Notes: generated by a model not told the origin, from the sequence alone. A stretch of 20,076 bases of DNA from Larix sibirica (GCA_004151065.3 NWUY0300003461.1:128395-148470), one strand, 5' to 3'; shown: positions 10,271 to 20,076, numbered from the stretch's first letter. A program made the numbers and translations.

Positions 10271-10271
10271 C

Positions 10272-10284
10272 AGCTAGGACCCTT
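10272..10284 (+). repeat. 3' target-site duplication of the LINE
   Basis: AGCTAGGACCCTT is identical to 3037-3049. It marks the right border of the insertion. Confidence 0.95.
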
Positions 10285-12718
10285 TTTATGTTATACTGGT
10301 TAATTTTTGAATTGACAGGTTTTGCACTATAGCACTTTAACCAAATGCTTGTTATATTAATATAGGTCATTAATATAATTAAATGAGGAAGTAATTATAG
10401 GTATGTGTAATAAGTATATGTGTACTCCAAGAGGAGAGTTCTGGCTAAGTCCATGCAAGCATTAATGACAATAATAATCCTAGACAGTACACCTAAGCTC
10501 AACATTTAATACTCGCAGCTGGTGGTATAGGATGAGTGAGCTAAAATGGATGCCAGGTCTAGAGCATCATTGTTCTTAATGTATTGCTTACGTACAAATC
10601 CGTAGACTCAGTGAATTATGCATACTGCTAAGGCATTTGTTATAGAAAGTTACACCCTTAGTGCAGATAGGTAGTTGTGTCATCATGTCGGCATGAAGTA
10701 CCTCTACGTCACACACATTCTTTCCAGCACATCTGTGTCATGACACTAAAGACATGAGGGTGTGTATAGTATGAAGGACTATAGCACTTCGGTGAAGAAT
10801 CACGACAAGTAAGGTGTGACAGCCTTATGTAACTTTGGTTATACTTCTGTTATGTTTGGTAAGTATATTTATCACCTAGTGGTGTCACTGCACACGGTAT
10901 TGAAGGGCCGTGGGCCCACGCAAAAGAAAAATTGGTAAGAGGAGACATGACAAGTCTTAGGGAAGACTCACTCTCCCTCTAGCAAATCATCACTAGGTAT
11001 GGGAGAAGAAAAGAGAATCTTATACCCAAACTAGTGTTAGGCACATGGATTTTATTATCCGTTACCATACATTGTTTAGGAAACTAATCATCCTCCAACA
11101 ACAAACCAACCAATTATTACTACATTATCATTTGATTCAAAATACATTCACCCTAATCAAGATTTAAAATTGGTATAACTTTCACATAGCCCTCTATATT
11201 TAATCATTTGGGATCCTATCGAGAACCAAATATAGGGACATAAATAGTAAAGATATCACAGAGTGATAAAGTCATATTATCACACATAGGAAATATTCCT
11301 ATATTTTTTTAGGCATTTCATAATGGGAAATTAAATTTAAGTCAAACAATTAATTATTACACTAAAGTGCTCCTCCAACCAATAATATATTTACATAACT
11401 CCTTGTTACTTTTGAAATTAAACAAAAATTAATTTCAAGCCAATGTAGATTACACCCATTTTATTTAGTCAATATTAACAACATACATTATTGACCCCTT
11501 ATGGGGAGCTATTATTATTCATTCCATATTTCTTGTCATGTTTAACACTTTTTGCAAAGGAAGGGGAAAATAAGCATAGAAGAATCATGGGGCTAAAATC
11601 TATGCTTTCCATTTTCTTTTTTGTTTGTTTGTGTGGTTTTCAATTCTATCAGTGTGCATATCAAACTAAGTGCCATGCCATCTTACAATATGAGGAAGTT
11701 ACAACATGGATGAATTCCTCCTAAAAAATATTTTTTAACCAAGTCTTTCTAACATCTTTGTGTGTGGAAGTATTGAAATGTTAGCTAGAATTCAATGTGC
11801 ACTAAGAAAAAAAATGATGGCACTATGTTTTGTTTTGAAAGAGTCTTGTTGTTGGTGATAGTAATAGAAATTCTAAACCATCCACTTAGGCCCTTTGGAT
11901 CAATGCTTTTCATGAAAATTATGATAAAACTTAATATATTATTTCAATGGAGGTAACAAAAAAACAGATGGTCTACTAATTTTAGGGATAACATATTGAA
12001 GAAAAAGAATCATCAGGGATTTGTTTTAGAAACAAGGATTTTATAAATGAAGTCTCCATGTATATTATTGAGGCTATTTGATGCATGATAATCAACAAAT
12101 AGAATATGGATACACTCGTTTCGAATGGGATCTCAATCAGAGGTACTACAAAGTCTTGATACCATTTTTCAAGAGAATATTCTATCATTTTAAATTTTCC
12201 CATGTACCAAAGTAAACAACAATTATTTGAACCATGCTAAACTTTTTTAGAATCCTTGATATCCTTTTAGTTGCATAATGTGACCAATCCAAAGAGACTT
12301 GATAAAACATGATAACAAAAGGAAATGTTAATAGTTACAAAGTTATGAGCATGGTGGTTACAATTTGGACATGGTTTCCTATATGCTTCTTTAGATTTGT
12401 AAACAAAGAGTGAATGCCCAAGGAAACATACAAAAATATAATTTCCAATCGTTTTCTTGTTCTATTCTATTCTTATCATTTATGTAACATACATAGATTC
12501 CCTCCCAACCAATATGTTGTGGAATATGAAGTCACCTAATCCCAAATTAATTACACCAGATGTTAGAAATCCCAATTCCAATGAAAGAAATGGCATACAT
12601 TAAAATCACTAATTAGAGCAACCAGTAGAAAGGAAGGAAATATATCTTTATTTCACAAAATAGAAATTCTTATCGATTCAATCAAACCATGATAAATCAT
12701 AAAGAAAATACATATATA
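10285..12718. other. Right flank of the LINE, then AT-rich DNA; no gene seen
   Basis: From 10285 to about 11020 the composition resembles the left flank, and this is the continuation of the interrupted target. It includes the perfect palindrome GTGGGCCCAC near 10909 and a purine run near 11001-11017. From about 11040 the DNA is strongly AT-rich. The open frames at 11491-11724 (plus) and 11982-12203 (minus) show no domain or codon pattern and I do not regard them as genes. Confidence 0.5.
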
Positions 12719-13085
12719 TGTTAGGGTCCTACCCTAACCCCCTTACATTATAAATGTATAAGGAAATACAAACCATTATATAGTTAGTCGATATTTACTT
12801 AATGAAAGTTCCTCTTTATTAAATAAAGGCTCCCAAGTGATGGACCCTCATTAATAGTGGTGTCAAAAGTAGTTAGGACTTTGGCTATTGAAAAAATATA
12901 TAGAGAGTATTAATATATGTAATGTTTAGACAAGAATTGTCATTGTATTTGGATCTTTTATCTTGGAGGTTTCCCCCTTGAAGAGGCAAGTGAACATAGA
13001 TATCTTTATTATATATTCTCTTAGATATCTATAGATATTCATTTTGGAATTTCCAGTCCCATTCTTTTTTGATACCTCAATGTTC
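12719..13085 (+). repeat. Possible LTR upstream of the plus-strand gag relic
   Basis: The stretch opens with TGTTAGGGTCCTACCCTAAC, a TG start with a short palindrome. It contains an AATAAAG signal near 12821, and its second half (GGAGGTTTCCCCCTTGAAGAGG, near 12964) looks like the U5 part of plant LTRs. It ends near a CA at about 13078 and precedes a 0.5-kb leader and gag. No clear primer-binding site or second LTR is visible, so the borders are provisional. Confidence 0.35.
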
Positions 13086-13616
13086 AAAACTGGTAGGGTA
13101 CATAAAGGACATAGGTAAGTAACTTATGTCCATGTTTCAACTTCGGCTTCTAGTTCTCTACCATTTTGGAGATACACTAGGTGCAAGTTAGGAAATTTGC
13201 ATGTCCCAAAAACTAGACTTAAGTAGGTGTTCTGAGTAAAAGTATTATATCTAAATTTTTAAAAACCCAAATTGAGTGCCACTACCTATATTGGAAAAAA
13301 GAAAAACCAAAGTACTTGTGGTTAATTTTTCATATTTGGAATAAAAAAATTGGATGTGTGATAGGCCATACAAGTTGTCCCTTTCAAGAAATCCAAAATC
13401 GACAAGTCTTGAGAAAATTAACCTCATTTTTGCTTCACAAATCAAAATATAGTGAAACATGTGGCATTACATAATAGACATATCAGGATACTGAAGAAAA
13501 AAAGTTTATTAGAAGTCCATAAATTTTACAGCTGCAGAATTCTCATCCTTAGGACCTGAAAAATTCCACCCATGGTGGAACCCTATATACCACTTCACAC
13601 CAACACCCCAAACAAT

Positions 13617-14290
13617 ATGACCACCCGTTCTTCTGTCAACGGGTTGGAAAACCTAGAATATAAATACATAGATCTTAATTAAAAGATTCAACTTATTCAA
13701 CAGACCATTAACAATAGGGATCAAACATGGGGAAAAGTTGGATACAAAATTAGACCATTGGGAGAAGGAGTTGGATGAGAAGTGTACAAATTTGATAGTT
13801 AGTTCTATACCTGCAAAAGAACATGCGAATGCACAACATAGCAAGTCACACCATGATGAAACTTCTTAGTCAAGACTATTTATCTAGCATTGACCTCCTT
13901 ACGGTCCTCATTGTAATAAACTACACTCTTTGGATATAACACCTATAATCGTTTCCCTAAAGTAGACTTAAACAAGTTTGATGGTTCTAACACACCAAGA
14001 TGGGTTACTCAAATGGAACATTACTTCACCCTCCATGGTATTACCAATGACATGATGAAACTAATAAAGGTGGGCCTCTTGTATTTGGATCTAGAACAAT
14101 GACAATGGTGGGAGTGGGATAAAAAGGCCCATGTCCACTACATTGCTTGGATTCTATTTGTTAAATCTCTTCATGAGTGTTATGAGTGAGATCCTCAGTG
14201 CTCACTATTTGGGAAATATTACCAAGTTATTCCCAATAGGATCAATCACATACTTTATCTTATCCTTTGAGGAATTAGGCATATAACATA
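13617..14290 (+). pseudogene. Decayed LTR-retrotransposon gag (plus strand)
   Basis: Gag forms the particle that packages element RNA. An ATG at 13617 starts MTTRSSVNGLENLEYKYIDL, the usual style of a plant Ty3-type gag N terminus. After a stop near 13680 and a shift near 13731, a charged helical segment follows (WEKELDEKCTNLI). The core then reads YNRFPKVDLNKFDGS, WVTQMEHYFTLHGI, LLYLDLEQ-stop-QWWEW and AWILFVKSLHECYE, matching the retrotransposon gag fold segments in order. Stops lie at TGA 14100 and TGA 14187; a trace (FEELG) persists to about 14285. No protease, RT or integrase follows, so the element is truncated or too decayed to see. The family is assigned from motif memory, without a search. 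Confidence 0.75.
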
Positions 14291-15090
14291 CCCGGTCGCC
14301 TCTTTCACCCTTGGAGAACACAAGGTTCCCAAATTGCATATCTGAATTCACCATTTATATCCATTTTTTTATTATAAATTCATTCAATTTAATAGCAGAA
14401 TACAAACATATCGTCACCCAAATTATCATATACAATTATTAATGACTAAATACAATTTATAACATGAAACCATTCATGACATGCTAAGTAGTCCATTCAC
14501 ATATACAATCATAATAGTAAATTGAACATTATGCAAAAACATATTAAACCATGGCACTCATACATAGTTAGAGACTTATCTTTTTAATTATCCAACTATT
14601 TGTAGGTGAAGGACAATCCTCCCAACCATAGGCTCTATAAAGACATATATTTCTTTAACAAGCCACCCTCGAGCTGTGGATATCAATCTACAAGGACAAA
14701 GCTCTTTCCAAAACCTCCACATAGCTCAATATCTCATACAAACCACTAGTGGAGAAAACCCCTCCACATTCATCCCAATACTCAATTCTCTTGCCCCATC
14801 AACCTTCACAACGCTAGGAACATGCCCGCTTCTTTGAACTAAAAGTCTCTCGGGTAGCCTCTAGTTCCCTTATAGTGATCCAACACAAGATGGACAATAA
14901 GTCTCCAAATTGGGATTCTAGGGCATAATTGTTGATGTATATGTAACTTCGGAATGTATTTCACCCATGTATTTCATATATGTATTTTGTNTACATGTTA
15001 TTCTCTTAGTGATCCTGAATGATAATGGAATGAAATTATCGAAAAATTAACATGCCCTTAATAGTCTAATTAGTCAATGTATTGAGGCGG
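14291..15090. other. No gene seen; one ambiguous base at 14991
   Basis: This AT-rich spacer lies between two gag relics on opposite strands. The part at 14600-14900 is less AT-rich and could be a decayed repeat end, but I cannot name it. Position 14991 is an N, so frames across it are uncertain. Confidence 0.4.
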
Positions 15091-15534
15091 GAATTACAAT
15101 GCCTATTCTAGATATAAAATGGAGAGATGCATATGGAGTATGCAAAATATTTCTATGTATTGTTGAATTGTTTGAGTGGAAAGTTGACGGAGGTAAAGAA
15201 AAGGTTCTTGGATGCTCTCGACACATATTGTTGGAAATAAATGCTCTCAAAGTGCAATGCAAAACTAGTATGGAGTATTGATAGCACTAGAGATTCAACC
15301 AACCCTCTCCTCATTTAGTTTTATGTAAAAATATTCTGCAATACCACTCATATGTTTGTACCAGTCCCACCTTTGGGAAGCTACTCCTTGCAAATGATAG
15401 GCTACCAATGTGGCCTCATATCTTTATGGTAGTGTGGTCTAATGTTTCAAATATGAAGAGAATTCTCATATCCAAGCCTCAATCTAATCTCCATCAAAAG
15501 AACCAAAAAACTATGGGAAGGTCAATTTAGGGTC
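15091..15534 (-). pseudogene. Decayed LTR-retrotransposon gag (minus strand)
   Basis: Read on the minus strand in one continuous frame of about 148 codons: DPKLTFP, then FFGSFDGD, IEAWI, EFSSYLKH, ATLVAYHLQGVASQRWDWY, ESIQEPFLYLRQLSTQ and TIQQYIEIF. These are the segments of a retrotransposon gag (FDG start, W-I helix, YHL-G-A--W core, LRQ-T--QYI helix) in the right order. About nine in-frame stops make it non-functional, but no frame shift was needed, so decay is mainly by substitution. It sits downstream of a minus-strand primer-binding site and LTR (15998-16253), which gives it the expected place in an element. Family assignment is by motif pattern only. Confidence 0.75.
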
Positions 15535-15997
15535 CTTAAAGAATATAGAGGTTGGATAAGATGTGGTCTGATTGAGCTTTATATATGATATTTTTAAATT
15601 CAAATCACATGTCACCTAGTTGTGCTCTTGAAGAACTTTATTTTAATGTTGAATAATTTGTTGTTGTTGCTAGAAATATTGTATTTATGCTAATGTAAGC
15701 GAGACATCCTCATGATTGGATTTCTTGGTAGGATCAATGAAGTTCCTAATAAGGTAGTAGAATAATTGAAGTAGGAATATAGTTGAACTGGGTTTCAATA
15801 TTATATTTGGGTGGGAGGGCACACTTCAAAGTGCCAAATTCGAACTATTGTTGTAGAAAATTGTGGTTCCTGAATAGAGAGGGAGATGATCTATGTTAGG
15901 TTGTGGAATCCTATGGAATATGGGAACATATCCTTTCCAAGGAACTTAAGACTCGATGAATAAGGGAGAATGTACCTTTATGTGGTTGTGGAATCCA

Positions 15998-16009
15998 ACT
16001 TTGATACCA
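15998..16009 (-). other. Primer-binding site (initiator tRNA-Met type)
   Basis: On the minus strand, TGGTATCAAAGT begins three bases after the CA end of the adjacent LTR. The first eight bases match the TGGTATCA shared by plant elements primed by initiator tRNA-Met. Position and orientation agree with the gag relic at 15091-15534. Confidence 0.7.
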
Positions 16010-16012
16010 AAT

Positions 16013-16253
16013 TGATAAAAACATAATAATTAAGGGTACACAACCAAGACTTCTATTAACTCCAAAAACACTCTTTAAATAGTAAAAACTTTCTTTATTT
16101 AAATAAATCCAAAATGTGGGCCAATAACTTTAATAGTGTCAACCCTTTTATGTAATATTAAAACGTAACTACTTATTAAATATTATAATGCTAATGCTGG
16201 GTAATTATAATCTTCCACTTCCAGAAGGTCTCTCTCATAAGATCCCTACCACA
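16013..16253 (-). repeat. LTR of the minus-strand element
   Basis: On the minus strand this begins TGTGGTAGGG and ends TATCA, giving a TG...CA unit of about 241 bp. It is immediately followed by ATT and the primer-binding site. It would be the 5' LTR. The other LTR is not visible, so the TG border is set by motif only. Confidence 0.6.
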
Positions 16254-16512
16254 TGAATTTTATTTTTTGTTATGAATTTATAAAATATGGTCTTACGTAT
16301 TACAAAATTAAAAAATATGGTTATTTGAAATTATATAGATATACATTTTCATTTTTTTGAAAGGTGAGTGGTGGGACATTTGCATTGTGGGTAAGTATTT
16401 GTATGTGTATGCTAGGTATGCACATCGTCATTTTTACAATTATTAATATTTTCCTGAGGTGATGATGTGCAAGTATATGTTCGGCATAATTAAGATGAGG
16501 ATGTGCACGTGT

Positions 16513-16782
16513 AAGCATTTGTGTGTGATTAACAAATAATAAATATTGTTAACTAAACCACACACTTATCAAATAAACCACGGTTGATCACATAGCAGTA
16601 ATTAAATTTCTTAATAATAATAATAACAATTTACTTAAAATCACATCCATATAATATGTTGAATTGATATATAAAAAAATCCTTATCTACATTTATTTTA
16701 AAACAAAATAAGTATGCATTTATGTGTAATAAACAAATAATAAATATCATCAACTAAACCACCCACTTATCAAATAAATCAT
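16513..16782 (+). repeat. Local duplication, two ~69-bp copies offset by 201 bp
   Basis: The segments 16513-16581 and 16714-16782 share GCATTT, AACAAATAATAAATA, AACTAAACCAC and ACTTATCAAATAAA in order, with scattered substitutions. The intervening sequence is AT-rich. Confidence 0.7.
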
Positions 16783-16840
16783 TCACAATTTAAGCGATAT
16801 TTAAATCTAAATCATTCACAATTTAAGCGATATTTAAATT
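16775..16840 (+). repeat. Tandem duplication of 33 bp, two copies
   Basis: The unit at 16775-16807 is repeated at 16808-16840 with only its last base different (C or T). The near identity indicates a recent event compared with neighbouring repeats. The first copy overlaps the end of the 201-bp-offset duplication. Confidence 0.9.
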
Positions 16841-16923
16841 TAGGTGGAGAGGATAACTTTATTCTTCCAATCACCTAATTTACAATAATTGATAAATATA
16901 AACATCTCTTTCATCGTATTGAT

Positions 16924-17133
16924 GTTGTTAATATTTCTAATTAAAATATTTTTATTAAAATTATTAAAATATTCAATATAATAATTTAATTACAACTTTC
17001 TTTACATTCAATCTCTAAATCTTCCATGGTATCGAGGTTGTTAATATTTCTAATTAAAATATTTTTATTAAAATTATTAAAACATTCAATATAATAATTT
17101 AATTACAACCTTTTTTACATTCAATCTCTAAAT
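16924..17133 (+). repeat. Tandem duplication, period 113 bp, two copies
   Basis: The first copy starts with GTTGTTAATATTTC at 16924 and the second at 17037. The match continues through CATTCAATCTCTAAAT, ending at 17020 and 17133, with only a few differences. It is very AT-rich and non-coding. Confidence 0.9.
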
Positions 17134-17512
17134 ATTATACAAATCGAAATTGCATACTTCATATTTAATTACATATCTAACAAAATAACCAATATAATAA
17201 TAATGAGTAGAAACAAAAGCATCTCCTCAATTATAGTAGTTTTGCTATTATCTTAAATGATGTAAATAATAAACATGTTTGATATGTTTTAATATGTAGA
17301 TAATGAAAAATGTTGTTGGTGATGGGTGTTTTTTTTCCACATTAAAATTTTATATTAAAATAATTGTGTTAAATTATATACTAAGAATTTAGCAAACAAA
17401 GGATAGGTTTAATAAGTATTATGTTTCTTAATACATAGAATTAAATATGAAAAATGTTTTTTCTAATATTATTTTAAAGTAAATTTCATAGTATATTGTT
17501 TGACATATACAG

Positions 17513-17583
17513 AGTGAATGGCTCTAATAGTTAAGAATATGTGTTTTTCGTAGGAGGTGATGGGTTCAAATCTGTGTGAACCA
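17513..17583 (+). repeat. tRNA-like SINE relic with pol III A and B boxes
   Basis: An A-box-like TGGCTCTAATAGTTAAGA at 17519-17536 and a B box GGTTCAAATCT at 17563-17573 are spaced as in tRNA genes (about 44 bases from start to start). The B box matches GGTTCRANYC. The T-arm stem no longer pairs properly, so it is not a functional tRNA. A tRNA-derived SINE head is most likely. I cannot set its 3' end or target-site duplication. Confidence 0.6.
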
Positions 17584-17589
17584 TAATAT

Positions 17590-18778
17590 TTTCAAATTGC
17601 ATATAATCTAGACTCAAAGACTCGAAAGAAGTATGTGCTTAGAATTTTCTTCATAAGAAATCTTATTTCCATCGAAGCGGAGATGAGTTTGGTTAGTTCC
17701 CAATGAAGGAGAATGATCTGAAGTTGTGCTTGGTAGTGAGAGAGTATAAAAGTGAAGCTATTGATAAAATGGAGAAAAAGGGGCCAATATAGATGAAGGG
17801 AAGCATCTCTAGAACAAGAAGAGATGGTGCAATCTTAGAAATTTCTTCACGCTTGGTTTGATGGGATGGTGTAGAGACATTTGTTGGAGTAGTAAAGACA
17901 ATGGCAAATTCATTGAGTAAGGGTTTCTTTATGGGTGGAAGGGTTTGGATATAAAAATTTGGTGTAACAACATAGATCACACAAAGTGACATACATTTTC
18001 GCAAGCTAACTTGGTGACTTGTAGAATTGTTGGATAGGAATGGTGATTTATAAATTGTCATGGATATTCGACTAAAATAGTTTGTCACCATAAATATTGC
18101 ACTATTTTTGAAATATCTTATTATGCAGTGTTTTACTTTAAATTCAGATTTAATATTTAATTTACTATGTTAGTGAATGAAACACTAAAATAAATTGAAA
18201 GAAAAATAAAAGAATCCAAGCAAATAACGCACCATCCACACATTGAACACAACATGTACATTAGGAAAATCGAATATCGGAAAAGAAAAAAGTAGAAGGT
18301 TAGGCCTATTCCTTGCTCGTTTCTTCTCAATTATGAAATGAAAATAAAAATAAAGTGCACTTGCTATGGAGTTGTCATCGATTTGTGGCATGTATGGATA
18401 CTACATGGTCTTCTACTTCCTTTGTTTTGGTTCAATACACCTCTCTCAATGATTTTATATCTATGGAAAAATATTGGATACAATAATAATTGAACCCCTT
18501 CATTTCCTAATGGCCTAGTATTTAGCATGTTGTGATATCCCTCTAGGGTTAGAGTCAAAGTTTTTTACCCTATAGATTATTCTTGAAATTCCATATGCAA
18601 CTAGCTTCACATGTGTGAGTAATGTAAGTTGATGTGGTATCCACTTGGTATCATGGTATCATTGTGACCTCAATAAGATAGGTCAATTTTTAGGAGGAAT
18701 CACTTCAACATATGAAATCTCATTACCTTTATATTCACATTGTTTGAAATATATCAAGGTGTAGAATAACATTGAGAG
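17590..18778. other. AT-rich DNA, no supported gene
   Basis: The longest open frame is 132 codons on the minus strand at 17693-18091. A short piece of it (LLNEFAIVFTTPTN) faintly recalls the linker before reverse transcriptase in Ty3-type pol, but no other motif follows. The rest shows only short frames. Confidence 0.4.
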
Positions 18779-18968
18779 TGTTGGAACCTAATCTATTAGG
18801 GTCAGGTAGACAGAGATTCATCTCAGAATTCTAATAGGATTCTTGGGAATACAAATCCAAGAGTTATATGATTGTATAAATATGTATTCTATATTAATTA
18901 AATGAATGAGATTTAACATCAATTTTCTTTGTCTTTCTTTAGCATTTTCTTGTCTAGCCACTTGGGCA
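18779..18968 (+). repeat. Probable LTR, plus strand
   Basis: TGTTGGAACC opens the stretch, a common LTR start. It has a TATA-like TATAAATA near 18876 and a T-rich second half. It ends at CA 18967-18968, nine bases before a primer-binding-site motif. No partner LTR is in the window. The right border is approximate. Confidence 0.5.
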
Positions 18969-18977
18969 TCCTGATAG

Positions 18978-18990
18978 TGGTATCAAAGAT
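18978..18990 (+). other. Primer-binding site after the plus-strand LTR
   Basis: TGGTATCAAAGAT starts with the TGGTATCA of initiator tRNA-Met-primed plant elements. It follows the probable LTR, in the direction of the tandem repeats and the MSI4/FVE-like fragment. No gag is recognisable downstream. Confidence 0.6.
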
Positions 18991-19770
18991 AAGAATAACT
19001 CAACGGCTTGTGCTATTTTGAGCTATGGATTGCTCTTAGAATCATGTTTTCCATTCTTCCTTGTTTTCCCTTGCAATATTCTATATGCTTTGTCTTCTCC
19101 CTAGATTCCTTTCCTAATAGACTTGCCATACATTTTGATTCTTAGTGTGTTTCATCTCTAGGAACCCTAATTTGCATCAAAATACATGATATCCCATTTG
19201 AGCTAATCAATTAGGCCATTCCCAAGCTGAGTGAGTACATTTTGAAGAGCAAGTTGTGAACCTACGTGTTGGAGAGGCGTGGGAGCTATCACGGTGTGAA
19301 CCTGCATATTGTAGAGGCATGAGAGCTATCCTGGTGTGAACCTATGTGTTGGAGAGACGTGGGAGATATCATTGGAGCAATTGACAGCTAGATCTAGTAG
19401 TGTTGACTGCAAGTTGGAGCTATTACCATTGAAGAATAGATTGTTGGAGTAGAGTGGACACGCAACGTGGAGTTTCTTTTCCAAGTTGTGAAGGAGTTGC
19501 ACATTCTTGTATTCATCTAATTATTGAAACCCTAAATACATGGTTGAGTATTCCTTTTGTTCATATACATGCATTGAGTATACCTGTAGTGGTATCTCTA
19601 TTGTTTTCATATAAATGAGTTGAGTATAGTTGCATTAAGTATTCCTTTTGGTATAGTTGTGTTGAGTATAGATGCATGGAGTCTTAGTATTGTTGCATTC
19701 TGGAGTTATATATTTCTAGAATGTATATATATTTATTCCTCACTCGTTTAATGTGTTTGATATACTATCA
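18991..19770. other. Leader-like stretch with repeats, no gene seen
   Basis: This lies between the primer-binding site and the MSI4/FVE-like fragment. It contains the 40-bp tandem array at 19255-19374 and, at about 19540-19690, several loosely spaced copies of TTGAGTAT followed by TCCTTTTG or variants. No open frame of note. Confidence 0.45.
19255..19374 (+). repeat. Tandem array, three 40-bp units
   Basis: TGTGAACCT starts units at 19255, 19295 and 19335, each followed by a variant of GGAGAGGCGTGGGAGCTATC. The period is exactly 40 bp with no indels. Units 1 and 3 are closest to each other. Confidence 0.9.
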
Positions 19771-20076
19771 ATCTATAAGAGAAATCAATGCATGTATCTC
19801 TTAGAACATATCAATGACACTATTCCAAATACGCTGGTAATTGCTACCTATAAAGTTGTTAAACCAATGGTTGCAATCGCTGAACACATATCTCATTTTA
19901 ATGAAGAACCATAGTCTCCTTTTGTAAAGAAGTTCAATACTATTATACACCCTGGTGAGGTCAACAGAATCAAAGAAATGCCACATAACAACAAAATTGT
20001 TGATACACATACATATGGCCCAAATGTCTTCATGATATGGTATGTTGATACACCAGCCTAGATCCAAATCCTAGGC
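19771..20076 (+). pseudogene. MSI4/FVE-like WD40 histone-binding protein fragment
   Basis: The plus-strand frame reads IYKRNQCMYLLEH, then TIPNTLVIATYKVVKP, AEHISHFNEEP, a TAG at 19912, SPFVKKFNTIIHPGEVNRIK, NNKIVDTHTYGP, IWYVDTP and a TAG at 20059. From knowledge of the family, this follows the N-terminal part of the plant MSI4/FVE (RBAP46/48-type) protein almost residue by residue, including the IIHPGEVNRI segment before the first WD repeats. Those proteins bind histones in chromatin complexes; FVE acts in flowering and cold responses. Two in-frame stops and substitutions at conserved places (IWYV for the usual IWD) indicate a dead copy. It runs off the window, so length and introns are unknown. 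The antisense frame of 88 codons over the same bases is a shadow. It lies about 0.8 kb downstream of an LTR and primer-binding site. Confidence 0.75.

Larger units (their letters stand above)
3050..10271 (+). mobile_element. Near full-length plant L1-type LINE with three ORFs
   Basis: This is a 7.2-kb non-LTR retrotransposon on the plus strand, delimited by a perfect 13-bp target-site duplication and a 3' run of ten A. Order: 132-bp 5' leader, ORF1 (DUF4283 and CCHC knuckle), ORF2 (APE endonuclease, reverse transcriptase, zf-RVT, RNase H), 75-bp spacer, ORF3 of unknown function, and a roughly 0.3-kb 3' UTR. The complete domain set and a start upstream of ORF1 argue that it inserted nearly or fully complete. 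All three frames now carry stops or shifts, so the copy cannot move by itself. No LTRs are present. The three-frame layout with an unknown ORF after the RNase H is the unusual feature. Confidence 0.95.

Noticed and set aside
12148-12164. Minus-strand TGGTATCAAGACTTTGT resembling a primer-binding site
   Set aside because: No LTR end (CA) is at the expected distance and no gag lies downstream. An eight-base match can occur by chance.
17693-18091. 132-codon minus-strand open frame with a short stretch resembling the pre-RT linker of Ty3-type pol
   Set aside because: Only about 14 residues suggest it and no catalytic motif follows, so it is not called a gene.
18645-18663. TTGGTATCATGGTATCAT, a doubled primer-binding-site-like motif
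   Set aside because: No LTR border precedes it and the probable LTR starts only downstream. Likely coincidental short repetition.
19801-20067. 88-codon minus-strand open frame at the right edge
   Set aside because: It lies antisense to the MSI4/FVE-like frame, which has clear family similarity. The antisense protein has none.
1-20076. CRISPR array, operon, or prokaryotic defence system
   Set aside because: There are no regular spacer-repeat arrays or prokaryotic gene organisation. The content is plant nuclear repeats.

Overview
This is plant nuclear DNA. The evidence is a non-LTR (L1/LINE) retrotransposon whose ORF1 has the DUF4283 plus CCHC organisation typical of plants, decayed plant-type LTR-retrotransposon gag genes, and a broken fragment of a plant MSI4/FVE-like WD40 histone-binding protein gene at the right edge. 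The low gene density, nested and heavily decayed repeats and AT-rich spacers suggest a large, repeat-rich genome. A gymnosperm would fit, but that is inference. No intact host gene is visible.

Layout. 1-3036: unassigned, probably older repeat sequence with small hairpins and weak tandem repeats. 3037-10284: one LINE insertion, 7.2 kb, flanked by a perfect 13-bp target-site duplication and ending in a 10-A tail. It carries ORF1 (DUF4283, CCHC knuckle), ORF2 (APE endonuclease, reverse transcriptase, Zn-binding zf-RVT, and a C-terminal RNase H of the plant LINE/archaea-like type), and an unexpected third reading frame (ORF3, about 345 codons) with one internal stop and no similarity I recognise. 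10285-12718: the other side of the insertion target, then AT-rich DNA. 12719-14290: a possible LTR followed by a decayed plus-strand gag. 15091-16253: a minus-strand LTR element, with LTR, primer-binding site, leader and gag relic in the expected order. 16500-17150: local AT-rich duplications. 17513-17583: a tRNA-like pol III A/B-box relic, likely a SINE. 18779-18990: an LTR with a primer-binding site on the plus strand. 19255-19374: three 40-bp tandem repeats. 19771-20076: the MSI4/FVE-like fragment, running off the window.

How the parts work together. In an active LINE, ORF1 protein coats the RNA while ORF2 nicks target DNA and reverse-transcribes. The ORF1 stop and ORF2 start overlap as ATGA, and ORF3 follows ORF2 after 75 nt, so the ancestor of this copy probably expressed three proteins from one RNA. 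This copy is dead: ORF1 has two frame shifts and ORF2 has one shift and 18 premature stops, mostly TAG, as expected from decay of methylated cytosines in CAG or on the strand opposite TGG. The most novel item is ORF3. The second is the MSI4/FVE fragment lying downstream of an LTR and primer-binding site.
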